DNA of 64,000 bases from Casimicrobium huifangae (GCF_009746125.1 NZ_CP041352.1:3022436-3086435); one strand, 5' to 3'; positions 1 through 9,202 are shown, counted from the first letter of the stretch. Numbers and translations are program-made. Notes: generated by a model from the letters alone, not told the origin.

Positions 1-1
1 C

Positions 2-256
2 TGGGTGACACTCGCCGCCACCGCCGCCGGTGAACGTGTACTTGACTCAACGAGCGGCCCTCACCAGGGCATCCTGCCGGCGGCAATCGAGCGACTCAGC
101 GACTGGCAGCGCGAGGCCTTGACTGCGGCGCTCGAGCCCTTGCTGGCACAACTTGACATCACAACTCTGGATTCCGCCGCAGATACTCCGCTGGCCGAAA
201 TTCTTGACACCGGCGGACGACGGCCGCGCGCCCGCCGGCAAAGTCGCCCACGATGA
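2..256 (+). CDS. MarR-like transcriptional regulator, C-terminal fragment (partial)
   Basis: This reading frame is open from the left edge, so only the last 84 residues are visible. The pattern (LAATAAGERVL, then a proline/histidine-glutamine turn, then LSDWQREALTAALEPLLAQLDI) resembles the wing end and the long C-terminal dimerisation helices of MarR-family regulators, followed by an arginine-rich tail. The winged-helix DNA-reading part lies outside the window, so this is a pattern match and not a domain assignment. Its stop codon overlaps the start of the next gene in an ATGA arrangement (253-256), so the two are translationally coupled and the regulator may control the downstream glycosyltransferase gene. 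Confidence 0.6.
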   Translation, partial: WVTLAATAAGERVLDSTSGPHQGILPAAIERLSDWQREALTAALEPLLAQLDITTLDSAADTPLAEILDTGGRRPRARRQSRPR

Positions 257-1818
257 CGTCCCGTGCAGGCGGCGCGCTGCAGCGATTGCTGGCGAGCCTT
301 TCTGGCCTGCTCGCCGGATTGCGGACTGCTTTTGCACGAAGCACCGACGGCCGCAGCACACCGCCAACTCGCCCGCACGCGTTGCCGTCACCCGTCAGCG
401 TGGTAATTCCGGCCTTGAACGAGGAACGCCGAATCGCCGACGTCGTGCGTTATGCATTGTCCGATACAGCCTGCACAGAAGTCATTGTGATCGACGACTG
501 CTCAATTGACGCCACGCACGAGCTGGCTGAGGCTGCGGGCGCACATGTGCTGACCAGCTCGATGCTGGGCAAGGGCGAGTCAATGCTTGACGGGCTTAAT
601 GCCGCCGCACACGACATCGTGGTCTTCCTTGATGGCGATCTTGCCGGCATGCAGCCGGAGATAGTCAGCCGGCTCGCCGAGCCAATTCGCGCGGGCCGTG
701 CTGATCTCGTCAAGGCCGCTTTCGGACGTGCGGCCGGTCGCGTTACCGAGCTCACTGCAAAACCGATGTTGCGTGTCTTTTTCCCGGAGCTGGCGCGGCT
801 GGCGCAGCCACTGGGTGGCATCGTCGCCGCCCGCAAGGCGCTACTGCGTCAGCTCAAATTTGAGGCAGGTTACGGCGTGGACGTCGGCATTCTGATTGAC
901 GCGCATCGGTCCGGCGCCCGCATCGAGGAAGTGGATATCGGCACCATCGATCACGAGAGCCAGTCGCTCACCGCCCTCGCCGATATGGCGGTAGAGATTC
1001 ACCGGGTAATTCTTGACCGGGCTGCGACGGCCGGCCGCGTAACCATCGATCACCTGCAGGCGATGTTCGAAGTGCAGAGGCAGGAGCGGGCGTCGTTTGA
1101 GCGCACCGTGCAACGCATCCGGCCCAATAGCCGTGTGGTTTTGATCGATCTCGACACTGCCATCTGCGCTGGCAACCTTCATGTCAATATCGCCAACGCC
1201 CTGGGTCTCCCGGCGCCGTTGGCAGATGCCACACGCCATGACGGGGGTGACACTGGTCGCTTGAACGCATCGCTGCTCCGCTTCGTCCCCCAGGAAAAAC
1301 TGCTGGCCGTTGCCGGCGGTCTGGTAATTGACGTCCGGGCCATTGGTGTCATCAACACACTCAAGCGGCGTGGTTATGTAGTGGGTCTGGTGAGCGGCTA
1401 CTGTCACTTACTGGTTGATACGCTCCGCAAACGCTTGTTCGCCGACTTCACGATCGCCAGCGATGTCACGTTCAGCAATATGGTCTGCGATGGCACCCCG
1501 CTACAAAATATTGCGTTCACCCGCATCGGTGGCGGCTGTTTACGTCATGGCGAGTGTGCGTCGAATGTCATCGCCCATCTGCGGGCACTCGACGATGCGC
1601 GGTTGCCGATGCGGCTGATCGCGGTGAGTGGGACGACAGGACAATGGGTGAACTGCCCGCCGTCCACGGTAGATGCGCTTATCGTTGTCGGCAGTGGGGT
1701 GCCGGATGGCCTGGCCAGCGGCCGCCCGCCGGCGCGCTGGATCAACTCGCTGGCCGACTTGCCCGCTGCGCTGGCGCCGTTTGACCAGCCTGCAGCGCTG
1801 GAAGATGCGGTCGCCTAG
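253..1818 (+). CDS. Glycosyltransferase family 2 fused to a HAD-like phosphatase domain
   Basis: 521 residues. The N-terminal half is a GT-A fold glycosyltransferase: VIPALNEE at residues 51-58, the nucleotide-binding DDCS at 81-84 and a DGDL metal/sugar-nucleotide motif at 127-130. It resembles dolichyl-phosphate-mannose and glucosyl-3-phosphoglycerate synthases. From about residue 294 a HAD-like domain follows, with DLDTA (299-303) in place of the usual DxDxT/V and a serine motif SGYCHLL (381-387). I cannot place the conserved HAD lysine and acidic motif IV with confidence, so phosphatase activity is uncertain. The fusion suggests synthesis of a phosphorylated glycoside and its dephosphorylation in one chain, as in bifunctional mannosylglycerate enzymes; that is inference. 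It starts inside the stop codon of the MarR-like gene. Confidence 0.75.
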   Translation: MTSRAGGALQRLLASLSGLLAGLRTAFARSTDGRSTPPTRPHALPSPVSVVIPALNEERRIADVVRYALSDTACTEVIVIDDCSIDATHELAEAAGAHVLTSSMLGKGESMLDGLNAAAHDIVVFLDGDLAGMQPEIVSRLAEPIRAGRADLVKAAFGRAAGRVTELTAKPMLRVFFPELARLAQPLGGIVAARKALLRQLKFEAGYGVDVGILIDAHRSGARIEEVDIGTIDHESQSLTALADMAVEIHRVILDRAATAGRVTIDHLQAMFEVQRQERASFERTVQRIRPNSRVVLIDLDTAICAGNLHVNIANALGLPAPLADATRHDGGDTGRLNASLLRFVPQEKLLAVAGGLVIDVRAIGVINTLKRRGYVVGLVSGYCHLLVDTLRKRLFADFTIASDVTFSNMVCDGTPLQNIAFTRIGGGCLRHGECASNVIAHLRALDDARLPMRLIAVSGTTGQWVNCPPSTVDALIVVGSGVPDGLASGRPPARWINSLADLPAALAPFDQPAALEDAVA

Positions 1819-1839
1819 CGCAGCAAGCCACCCGCGGAA

Positions 1840-3111
1840 TCAGGTCGGAAGCGCCCAGAAGCAGATGATTGCCACGAAAGTCGGCCCTGCCGCAGCAGCC
1901 AGCAGCCACAAGGGACTGATGTGTTCGTCGTCGAAGAAACCTTTGAGGATGGCGTAGCCTGCGGGGTTTGGCGCGTTGGCGATCACCGTGAGGCCGCCAC
2001 CAGTGACGGCACCCGCGACCAGCATGTATTTGAACTCCGGTGTCAGCCCGGAAACCAGCGAGCCCAGGTAGGTCAGCGCCGCGTTGTCGGTGATGGCCGT
2101 CAGCGCCGTGGCGCCGAAGTACACCTGATCCGGGGACATCTTGAGCAGCAGCGGCTGCAGCCACCATTGCTGCATGCCACCAAGCACCACCAGTCCAGCC
2201 AGGAAGAAGCCCACCATCAGTGCCTCACGCAGGATCAGGCGGTCCTGGTGCTGCGGGTAGGCGCTGGCGATACCCAGAAAGAGCAGCAGGATGCCCATGA
2301 ACAGCGCCGGGTGGTGCGCGAACACCACCACGCCGGCAAGCAGCAGCACATGCGTGACACACACGGAAAACGGCACCCGCCCTTCGGACGCTCCATCCGA
2401 CGTACTGCGCAGCGGCCGCAGCTCATTGAAAAACAGCGTCGCCGCCACCGCCGCGTTGATCGCCACCGCCAGTGCGGCACGCCAGCCAAATTGACTGATC
2501 ATGAAGCCGATGTTCCAGTCCCACTTGGCAGCCACCATCAGCACCGGGGGCGCGGCGTAAGGAGTCAGCACACCGCCGATCGACACGTTGACGAACAGCA
2601 CGCCCAAGGTGGCGTAGCGCAGCCGCGCCGAGAGCCCCGCCTTGTAGAAGCGGTCGCGCAGCATGAACGCGCCCAGCGTCATTGCAGCAGGCTCGGTAAT
2701 GAACGACCCGAGCAGCGGCACCACGGTCAGGATAATCCAGTAAAACGCTACCGCCCGCGGCAACGGCAACATGCGCGACAGCCCCGTCACCGCCAGCTTG
2801 GCTACATGCAGCACCGGTTTGCTGGCTGCCACCACCATGATCGCGATGACGAACAGCGGCTCGGTGAAATTGCGCCCATCAATGTAGTCAGTGCCGGCCT
2901 TCATGCCGCCGGTGACGAACAGAAAAATCAGCAGCGCACCAGACCACAGGCCGAACACCGCCTCGACTTCTCCGAGCAGGTGAAACAGGCCTTCATGCTT
3001 TGGAAACCGGTGGCCGAGCGACGCAATCTTTGGCGCCAGGAAGGTGTGCAAGATCGCCAGCACAAACAGCACGGCGGCAACGGTCTCGGTGGTGGTTGGA
3101 TTCATCGGCAT
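1840..3111 (-). CDS. Putative Na+/H+ antiporter (PF07399-like membrane protein)
   Basis: 423-residue polytopic membrane protein with about ten or eleven hydrophobic segments. Conserved stretches such as SFITEPAAMTLGAFMLRDRF, GGVLTPYAAPPVLMVAAKW and ALTAITDNAALTYLGSLV match the putative Na+/H+ antiporter family that belongs to the ion-transporter superfamily; buried polar residues in ITEPAA and TDNAAL are the likely ion sites. It is convergent with the glycosyltransferase gene, with a 21-base gap. The second methionine (codon 3) is an equally possible start. Substrate and direction of transport are family-level inference. Confidence 0.75.
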   Translation of the reverse strand: MPMNPTTTETVAAVLFVLAILHTFLAPKIASLGHRFPKHEGLFHLLGEVEAVFGLWSGALLIFLFVTGGMKAGTDYIDGRNFTEPLFVIAIMVVAASKPVLHVAKLAVTGLSRMLPLPRAVAFYWIILTVVPLLGSFITEPAAMTLGAFMLRDRFYKAGLSARLRYATLGVLFVNVSIGGVLTPYAAPPVLMVAAKWDWNIGFMISQFGWRAALAVAINAAVAATLFFNELRPLRSTSDGASEGRVPFSVCVTHVLLLAGVVVFAHHPALFMGILLLFLGIASAYPQHQDRLILREALMVGFFLAGLVVLGGMQQWWLQPLLLKMSPDQVYFGATALTAITDNAALTYLGSLVSGLTPEFKYMLVAGAVTGGGLTVIANAPNPAGYAILKGFFDDEHISPLWLLAAAAGPTFVAIICFWALPT

Positions 3112-3380
3112 CCCGGTCGATCAACGAAGCATGAAATTGGTGCACGCTGAGCTGCCGTGCGGCGCCGCCACGCGCGCTTGCCAGCTACTTGGGCGACAAG
3201 ATTATTGTAGGCATTGCAACAGCTCGCTCCCCATGCGTCAAAGATGGGGAAAACCCATGAAGTCAGGGTGTTTTGACAACCATACAATTCGGGCCAAGGT
3301 CGAAAAGAAGCAGTACGGACCGCAGCATTGCCCACCGTTCCGGTGGCGAGCCCAATCACTCAAGCACTCAAGGAGAGAGC

Positions 3381-4469
3381 ATGCAACGTCGTGATTTTCT
3401 AACCAAGGCGGCAGCCAGCGCGGCCACCGGCGGCGCCATCCTCGGCGCCCCCGCCGTCATCGGCCAGGCGCCGGCAGTCCGCTGGCGTTTGACGTCGGCA
3501 TTCCCGAAGTCACTGGACACGATTTACGGCGCTGCGGAAGTCTTCGCGCAGGAAGTCAGCAAGGCGACCGGCGGCAAGTTCCAGATCTCGGTGCACGCCG
3601 CTGGCGAAATCGTGCCAACGCCGGGCCTCGTTGATGCCGTGCAGAACGGCACCGTTGAAGCCGGCCATACCGCCCCGTATTACTACTTCGGCAAGGATGA
3701 GACGTTCGCCCTCGGCTGCGCGATTCCGTTCGGGCTCAACAGCCGCCAGATGAGCGCCTGGATGTTCGAAGGCAATGGCCTCAAGCTGATGCGCGAGTTC
3801 TACGCCAAATACAACATGATCAACTTCCCAGGTGGCAACACCGGCGCGCAGATGGGCGGCTGGTATCGCAAGGAGATCAAGACCGCGGCCGACCTCAAAG
3901 GTCTCAAGTTCCGCGTCGGTGGCTTTGCGGGCAAGGTTTGCGAGCGCATGGGCATGGTGCCGCAGAACATCCCCGGCGGTGAGATTTACCAGGCACTGGA
4001 AAAAGGCACCATCGATGCCGCCGAATGGGTCGGTCCGTACGATGACCAGAAGCTCGGCTTCAACAAGGTAGCCCCGAACTACTACTACCCCGGCTGGTGG
4101 GAAGGCGGCCCGCAGCTCGACTTCTTCATCAACCAGAAGGCTTGGGATTCGCTCAACGGCGAATACAAGGCGATCGTCGAAGCCGCTGCCTCGCACGCCC
4201 ACGTGATCATGCAGGCGCGCTACGACGCACGCAACCCGGCGGCCCTGAAGCAACTGGTCGCCGGCGGCACCAAGCTGCATGCATTCAGCGATGAGATCAT
4301 GAACGCGGCGTTCAAGGCATCGATGGAGCTTTACGCAGAAATCTCGGCGAAGAACGCCAACTGGAAGAAGGTCTACGACGACTACGCCAAGTTCCGCGCT
4401 GACCAGAATCTCTGGTTCCGCTTCACTGAAGCGCGTTTCGACCGCTTCATGCAGTCGCAAAAGCTGTAA
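3381..4469 (+). CDS. TRAP transporter substrate-binding protein DctP, copy 1
   Basis: 362-residue periplasmic binding protein of a tripartite ATP-independent transporter. The start at 3381 is chosen because AGGAGAG lies 4-10 bases upstream and because the protein then begins with a twin-arginine-like signal (QRRDFLTKAA), followed by a hydrophobic stretch and GAPAVIGQ. Diagnostic features are GLKFRVGGFAGKV (the conserved arginine that binds the ligand carboxylate) and GGEIYQALEKGTIDAAEWVG, followed by KVAPNYYYPGWWEGGPQ. This subtype includes alpha-keto acid and lactate binders, so a small organic acid is the likely ligand. A close paralogue follows 250 bases downstream. The permease genes are nearby but on the other strand. 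Confidence 0.92.
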   Translation: MQRRDFLTKAAASAATGGAILGAPAVIGQAPAVRWRLTSAFPKSLDTIYGAAEVFAQEVSKATGGKFQISVHAAGEIVPTPGLVDAVQNGTVEAGHTAPYYYFGKDETFALGCAIPFGLNSRQMSAWMFEGNGLKLMREFYAKYNMINFPGGNTGAQMGGWYRKEIKTAADLKGLKFRVGGFAGKVCERMGMVPQNIPGGEIYQALEKGTIDAAEWVGPYDDQKLGFNKVAPNYYYPGWWEGGPQLDFFINQKAWDSLNGEYKAIVEAAASHAHVIMQARYDARNPAALKQLVAGGTKLHAFSDEIMNAAFKASMELYAEISAKNANWKKVYDDYAKFRADQNLWFRFTEARFDRFMQSQKL

Positions 4470-4489
4470 CCCGCTCGCGATAGCCGCAC

Positions 4490-4521
4490 AGCCCGCACGG
4501 CGCAAGCCCTGCGGGCTTTTT
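4490..4521 (+). terminator. Rho-independent terminator after the first dctP copy
   Basis: The arms AGCCCGCA (4490-4497) and TGCGGGCT (4510-4517) pair perfectly around a 12-base loop and run into a T tract. It separates the two tandem binding-protein genes into different transcripts or attenuates read-through. The same stem sequence recurs after the second copy, so the terminator was duplicated with the gene. Confidence 0.85.
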
Positions 4522-4721
4522 GTTGCTTACAAACATGACGAACTGACTGGCTGTCCAAGCCACCGCCCGACGGATGCGACGTACGCTTGTCCAGATGAAT
4601 TGACACCGCGCAAACTGCGGTCGCCGACGCTCCCTAAAATCTGTTGCAATGGCGCCCCTCGCATGGGGCGTTGTTGTTGTCTGTTTCGCCGTGACCGCGT
4701 CACGGCAGTTTTGGAGTTGCT

Positions 4722-5810
4722 ATGAAGCGTCGTGATTTTTTGAGCAAGGCAGCCGCGACTGGCGCCACGGCCGGTGCCATCCTGGGCGCCCCGGCCGTCA
4801 TTGGCCAATCCCCGGCCGTCCGTTGGCGCCTGACGTCGGCGTTCCCGAAGTCGCTCGACACCATTTATGGTGGTGCGGAAGTGTTCGCCCAGCAGGTCAG
4901 CAAGATGACCGGCGGCAAATTCCAGATTTCGGTGCACGCATCGGGCGAAATCGTGCCGACGCCCGGCGTGGTGGACGCGGTGCAGAACGGCACCGTGGAA
5001 GCGGGCCACACCTGCGCTTACTACTACTTCGGCAAGGACGACGCTTTTACGCTCGGCTGCGCCATTCCATTCGGTCTCAACAGCCGCCAGATGAGTGCGT
5101 GGATGTACGAAGGCAACGGCATGAAGCTGATGCGCGAGTTCTACGCCCGCTACAACATGCTCAACTTCCCGATGGGTAACACTGGCGCCCAGATGGGCGG
5201 CTGGTATCGCAAGGAGATCAAGTCACTCGCCGATGTGAAGGGTTTGAAATTCCGTGTCGGCGGCTTCGCTGGCAAGATTTGCGAGCGCCTCGGCATGGTG
5301 GCGCAGAACATTCCCGGCGGCGAGATTTATCAGGCCCTGGAAAAAGGCACCATCGACGCTGCTGAATGGGTCGGCCCGTACGATGACCAGAAACTCGGCT
5401 TCTCGAAAGTGGCGCCGAACTATTACTACCCCGGCTGGTGGGAAGGCGGCCCGCAGATTGATCTCTACGTCAACCAGAAGGCATGGGATGCACTGACGCC
5501 GGAATACAAGGCGATCGTCGAGGCGGCCGCATCGCACGCTCACGTCGACATGCAGGCGAAGTACGACGTGAAGAATCCTGTTGCGCTCAAGCAGCTGGTT
5601 GCCAGCGGTACCAAACTGCATGCCTTCAGTGACGAGATCATGAACGCGGCGTTCAAGGCGTCGATGGACATGTACTCCGAGCTGTCGGCCAAGAACCCGG
5701 CGTGGAAGAAGATCTACGAGGATTTCTCGAAGTTCCGCAGCGATCAGAACCTCTGGTTCCGCTTCACTGAGGCGCGTTTCGACCGCTTCATGCAGTCGCA
5801 AAAGCTGTAA
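4722..5810 (+). CDS. TRAP transporter substrate-binding protein DctP, copy 2
   Basis: 362 residues, the same length as the preceding copy and nearly alignable without gaps, including the Tat-like signal (KRRDFLSKAA), FRVGGFAGKI, GGEIYQALEKGTIDAAEWVG and the identical end RFTEARFDRFMQSQKL. It is a tandem duplication. Differences concentrate around ligand-facing positions (for example CAYYYFGKDDAF against APYYYFGKDETF, and IDLYVNQKAWDAL against LDFFINQKAWDSL), so the two copies may bind different acids; this is inference. It has its own upstream region (4522-4721) and terminator. Confidence 0.92.
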   Translation: MKRRDFLSKAAATGATAGAILGAPAVIGQSPAVRWRLTSAFPKSLDTIYGGAEVFAQQVSKMTGGKFQISVHASGEIVPTPGVVDAVQNGTVEAGHTCAYYYFGKDDAFTLGCAIPFGLNSRQMSAWMYEGNGMKLMREFYARYNMLNFPMGNTGAQMGGWYRKEIKSLADVKGLKFRVGGFAGKICERLGMVAQNIPGGEIYQALEKGTIDAAEWVGPYDDQKLGFSKVAPNYYYPGWWEGGPQIDLYVNQKAWDALTPEYKAIVEAAASHAHVDMQAKYDVKNPVALKQLVASGTKLHAFSDEIMNAAFKASMDMYSELSAKNPAWKKIYEDFSKFRSDQNLWFRFTEARFDRFMQSQKL

Positions 5811-5842
5811 CCGCTTTCACGATCTCTCCGCAGTTCACATGC

Positions 5843-5875
5843 AGCCCGCACGGCGTTCGCCCTGCGGGCTTTTTT
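5843..5875 (+). terminator. Rho-independent terminator after the second dctP copy
   Basis: AGCCCGCA (5843-5850) pairs with TGCGGGCT (5863-5870), followed by six T residues. The stem is identical to the one after copy 1. It lies between converging genes. Confidence 0.88.
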
Positions 5876-5905
5876 GCGCCCGCCAGGCCTCGGGAGGGAT
5901 ACGAG

Positions 5906-6649
5906 TCAGAAGTTCTCGTCGGCTCTCAGATAGCGCCACTGGCCGATCGGCAAATCACCGAGCAGCACGCCGCCGATGCGGATGCGCTTCAACGCCACGA
6001 CTTTCAGACCAACCAGTTCACACATGCGACGGATCTGGCGTTTCTTGCCTTCGCGCAGGATGAAGCGGAGCTGGTCCTCGTTTTGCCACCAGACCTTCGC
6101 GGGCTTGAGCGCCGCGCCGTCGAGTGCGAGACCGTGGTTCAGGCGACGCAGCTCGGCATCGGGCAGGCGTCCGCCGCGCAGCGACTGCACGCGCACGAGA
6201 TATTCCTTCTCCACGCCGGAGTCCTCGCCAATCAGCTGCTTCGCGACGCGACCGTCCTGCGTCAACACCAGTAGTCCAGTCGAGTCGATATCGAGCCGCC
6301 CGGCGGGCACCAGGCTCTTCAACTGCTCGCGCTGAAAGCGTAGCGGCGCGCGATCCTCACGCCAGCGGTTCTCCGGGCGAACCAGGACGACCGCGGGTTC
6401 GTAGCCATCCTCCGCCTGGCCACTGACATAGCCGATCGGCTTGTTAATGAGCACGGTGACGCGACTCGCCTGCTCAGCGGCGGCCGCGCGTACGATGGAT
6501 ATCTTCTGATGCGGCAGCACTTTCTGACCGAGTACTGCGGGCGCACCATCAACATGCACCCAACCCTGCTCGATCCACGCATCGGCCTCACGTCGTGAAG
6601 CGAGCCCGAGCTCGCTCATGCGCTTGGAGAGTCGGACAGGTTCAGTCAT
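5906..6649 (-). CDS. rluF: 23S rRNA pseudouridine synthase, RsuA/RluF family
   Basis: About 247 residues when started at the internal ATG at 6649, where an S4 RNA-binding domain begins directly (RLSKRMSELGLASRREADAWIEQGWVHVDG). The upstream extension looks non-coding. The catalytic block GRLDIDSTGLLVLTQDG carries the essential aspartate of the RsuA/RluB/E/F class, and REGKKRQIRRMCELVG is the second conserved block. The enzyme isomerises a uridine in ribosomal RNA. The length and the IRIGGVLLGDLPIGQWR tail favour RluF over RluB, but the exact target base is not proven by sequence. It sits between the TRAP binding proteins and the TRAP permeases without an obvious functional link. Confidence 0.85.
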   Translation of the reverse strand: MTEPVRLSKRMSELGLASRREADAWIEQGWVHVDGAPAVLGQKVLPHQKISIVRAAAAEQASRVTVLINKPIGYVSGQAEDGYEPAVVLVRPENRWREDRAPLRFQREQLKSLVPAGRLDIDSTGLLVLTQDGRVAKQLIGEDSGVEKEYLVRVQSLRGGRLPDAELRRLNHGLALDGAALKPAKVWWQNEDQLRFILREGKKRQIRRMCELVGLKVVALKRIRIGGVLLGDLPIGQWRYLRADENF

Positions 6650-6701
6650 GACGCGATCAGATGAATTGGGATGAGGAGATGGGTGGATCGTCGACACAAA
6701 A

Positions 6702-6729
6702 ACAAAGAGCACCCGCGGGTGCTCTTTGT
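6702..6729 (-). terminator. Terminator of the TRAP permease operon
   Basis: A perfect 28-base palindrome with arms ACAAAGAGCACCCG and its complement, followed on the minus strand by a T-rich run. It lies directly downstream of dctM and also just upstream of the pseudouridine synthase start. Confidence 0.85.
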
Positions 6730-6746
6730 CAGGGCGGGAAGGTAGT

Positions 6747-8582
6747 CTACTTCTTCCCTTCTTCCTTTTTCACAGCGTCGAGGATCGCCTTCATGGCGTC
6801 GTCCTCGCTCTTGCCGCCTGCAGGTGCGGCGGGTTCGGCCGGAACCGCCGGCGCAGCGCCGGGCGCGGGGCTGTTGGCAGGGGGCGTGCCCTGCTTGAAC
6901 AATTCGTCCATGCTGCGCTCCTTATCCTGGCCTTTTTCTTCCGCGGGCTGTTCGATCTTCACCTTGTCGAGATCGACCTTAACCTCTTTGTCGAGGCCGC
7001 CGGACACGATTCCGGGGAACGCGATGATCAGACCAACCATCACAATCTGAATCAGCACAAACGGCACCGCACCCCAGTAAATCTGCATGGTGGTGACGGG
7101 ATGCACCAGTTTCTTGGTGATGCGGTCGGTGTATTCCTTCACCGGCGCCACACTGCGCAGGTAGAACAGCGCGAAACCAAACGGCGGGTGCATGAACGAA
7201 GTCTGCATGTTGACGCCAAGCAGCACACCGAACCAGATCAGGTCGATGCCCAGCTTCTCTGCCACCGGGCCCAGCAGCGGCACCACGATGAACGACAGTT
7301 CGAAGAAGTCGAGGAAGAACGCCAGCACGAAGATCAGGATGTTCACCACGATCAGGAAACCCACCTGGCCGCCCGGCAGGCCGGTCAGCAGATGCTCAAC
7401 CCACTTCGGACCATCGACCCCCTGGAACACCAGACTGAAGATGGTGGAACCAATCAGGATGAACACCACGAAGCAGGACAGTTTCACGGTGGTATTGAGC
7501 GCCTGCTTGAGCAGGCTGAAGCTGAGGCGGCCGCGTGCGACTGCCATCACCAGGGCGCCGATGGCGCCCATCGCGCCCCCTTCGGTCGGTGTGGCGATGC
7601 CGAGGAAGATAGTACCGAGCACCAGGAAAATGAGCAGCAGCGGCGGGATCAGAACGAAAGTCACTCGCTCAGCCATGCGGGAAAGCAGGCCCCAGCCCGT
7701 CAGCTTGTTGACCACGGCCGCAACAAACGCGATCAACACACCAACGCACATTGCTACGACAATCGTTTCATCGAGCGGCACGGAGAGTGGCGGTTGCCCC
7801 TTCCACCAGGTCAGGATGGCGCCGTAGTTCTGGGCAAAGACAACCGCGGCGGTCGTCGAGATGATGGTCAGAGCCAACAACGAGGGCAGGCCGGACTTGC
7901 CGTTGTCTTCGCGGATGGTGCGGGCTTCCGGTGGCAACGCTGGCACCCAGGCCGGCTTGATGAAGGCAACGCCGATCACGTACAGCGCGTACATGCCGGT
8001 CAGAATGAAGCCGGGAATGAACGCACCCTTGTACATGTCGCCTACGCTGCGACCGAGTTGGTCCGCCAGAATGATCAGCACCAACGACGGCGGGATGATC
8101 TGCGCCAGCGTGCCGGAGGCGGCAATGACACCACTCGCCAGGCGCCGGTCGTAGCCGTAACGCAACATGATCGGCAGCGAGATCAGCCCCATTGAGATCA
8201 CCGAAGCCGCCACCACGCCGGTGGTCGCAGCAAGCAGCGCGCCGACGAAGATCACGGCGAAGGCGAGACCGCCACGTACCGGGCCGAACAACTGACCAAT
8301 GGTGTCGAGCAAATCCTCGGCCATGCCACTTCGTTCGAGGATCAGCCCCATCAATGTGAAGAACGGAATCGCCAGCAGCGTCTCGTTCTTCATGATGCCG
8401 AAAATCCGCAACGGCAGTGCTTGCAGCAGCGACTCGGGCAGGATGCCCAGTTCGATGCCGATGAAGCCAAAGAACAACCCGCAGGCACCGAGGCTGAATG
8501 CCACCGGGAAGCCGAACAGCAGGAAGACGATCAGGCCCGCGAACATGATCGGGGCCATATTGTTGATGATTGCTTGCAGCAT
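6747..8582 (-). CDS. dctM: TRAP transporter large permease DctM with charged C-terminal tail
   Basis: 611 residues, larger than the usual 430 or so of DctM. It has the family blocks GVVAASVISMGLISLPIMLRYGY and LAQIIPPSLVLIILAD in the first half and PTEGGAMGAIGALVMA and NMQTSFMHPPFGFALFYL in the second; a longer central loop accounts for part of the extra length. The last 85 residues are hydrophilic, rich in Lys, Glu, Ala and Pro, with no membrane segment. It forms the ion-driven translocation channel with the small permease just upstream (14-base gap). Together with the paired binding proteins at 3.4-5.8 kb it probably forms one organic-acid importer. Confidence 0.93.
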   Translation of the reverse strand: MLQAIINNMAPIMFAGLIVFLLFGFPVAFSLGACGLFFGFIGIELGILPESLLQALPLRIFGIMKNETLLAIPFFTLMGLILERSGMAEDLLDTIGQLFGPVRGGLAFAVIFVGALLAATTGVVAASVISMGLISLPIMLRYGYDRRLASGVIAASGTLAQIIPPSLVLIILADQLGRSVGDMYKGAFIPGFILTGMYALYVIGVAFIKPAWVPALPPEARTIREDNGKSGLPSLLALTIISTTAAVVFAQNYGAILTWWKGQPPLSVPLDETIVVAMCVGVLIAFVAAVVNKLTGWGLLSRMAERVTFVLIPPLLLIFLVLGTIFLGIATPTEGGAMGAIGALVMAVARGRLSFSLLKQALNTTVKLSCFVVFILIGSTIFSLVFQGVDGPKWVEHLLTGLPGGQVGFLIVVNILIFVLAFFLDFFELSFIVVPLLGPVAEKLGIDLIWFGVLLGVNMQTSFMHPPFGFALFYLRSVAPVKEYTDRITKKLVHPVTTMQIYWGAVPFVLIQIVMVGLIIAFPGIVSGGLDKEVKVDLDKVKIEQPAEEKGQDKERSMDELFKQGTPPANSPAPGAAPAVPAEPAAPAGGKSEDDAMKAILDAVKKEEGKK

Positions 8583-8596
8583 GATGATGGGTTCCC

Positions 8597-9202
8597 TTAC
8601 GCCTTGCTGCCTTGCGCGTTGGCCTCGGCCAGACGACGGATTTCTTCAGCCAGCTCTTCTTCAGCCGACTTCTCACCCTTCTTGGCGGTCGGGTCGTCGA
8701 TCAAGCCTTTCAGAAAGGCGAAACGCTTGATCAGCTCGGAAAATGCCTGCAGCAGCAGCAGCGAAAAACCCAGTGGCAGCATGGCGTACACCGGCCACAG
8801 GATCAGCCCGCCGGCGTTCGCTGAAGTCTCACCGGAGCGCAACGCCTGCAGAAACCAGGGCATCGAGAACCAAAGCACCGCGAAGCAGACCGGCAGCAGG
8901 AAGAGCACGAAGCCGATGATGTCGATCCAGATTTGCCCGCGTTTGGAAAAGCGGCCCGAGACTACGTCGATGCGTACATGCTCGTTGTTCAGCAGTGTGT
9001 AACCCGCTGCCAGCAGGAAGGATGTCGCAAACAAATACCACTGCACTTCGAGAAAAGCGTTGGAGCCGATGTCGAATGCCTTGCGTACGATGGCATTGAC
9101 ACAACTGATGACTGTTGAAGCAAAGATCATCCACATCATCAACCAGCCGATCCCGGTGTTGAGCTTGTCGACGGCTTTGCTTAGTGCAAGCAGGCCCTGC
9201 AT
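8597..9202 (-). CDS. dctQ: TRAP transporter small permease DctQ
   Basis: 201 residues with four hydrophobic segments, the usual topology of the DctQ subunit. Recognisable features are NAFLEVQWYLFATSFLLAAGYTL and NEHVRIDVV near the second segment. The C-terminus carries an acidic and alanine-rich helix (AEEELAEEIRRLAEANAQ). It is the first gene of a two-gene operon with dctM. The protein acts as the inner-membrane partner of the large permease. Confidence 0.93.
   Translation of the reverse strand: MQGLLALSKAVDKLNTGIGWLMMWMIFASTVISCVNAIVRKAFDIGSNAFLEVQWYLFATSFLLAAGYTLLNNEHVRIDVVSGRFSKRGQIWIDIIGFVLFLLPVCFAVLWFSMPWFLQALRSGETSANAGGLILWPVYAMLPLGFSLLLLQAFSELIKRFAFLKGLIDDPTAKKGEKSAEEELAEEIRRLAEANAQGSKA

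Noticed and set aside
1921-3150. 409-codon open frame opposite the antiporter gene
   Set aside because: The translation is rich in His, Arg and Gln without hydrophobic or domain pattern; it is the shadow of the membrane protein gene.
3273-3380. N-terminal extension of the first TRAP binding protein
   Set aside because: The extension would hide the Tat-like signal peptide inside the chain, whereas the ATG at 3381 has an AGGAGAG site and matches the paralogue exactly.
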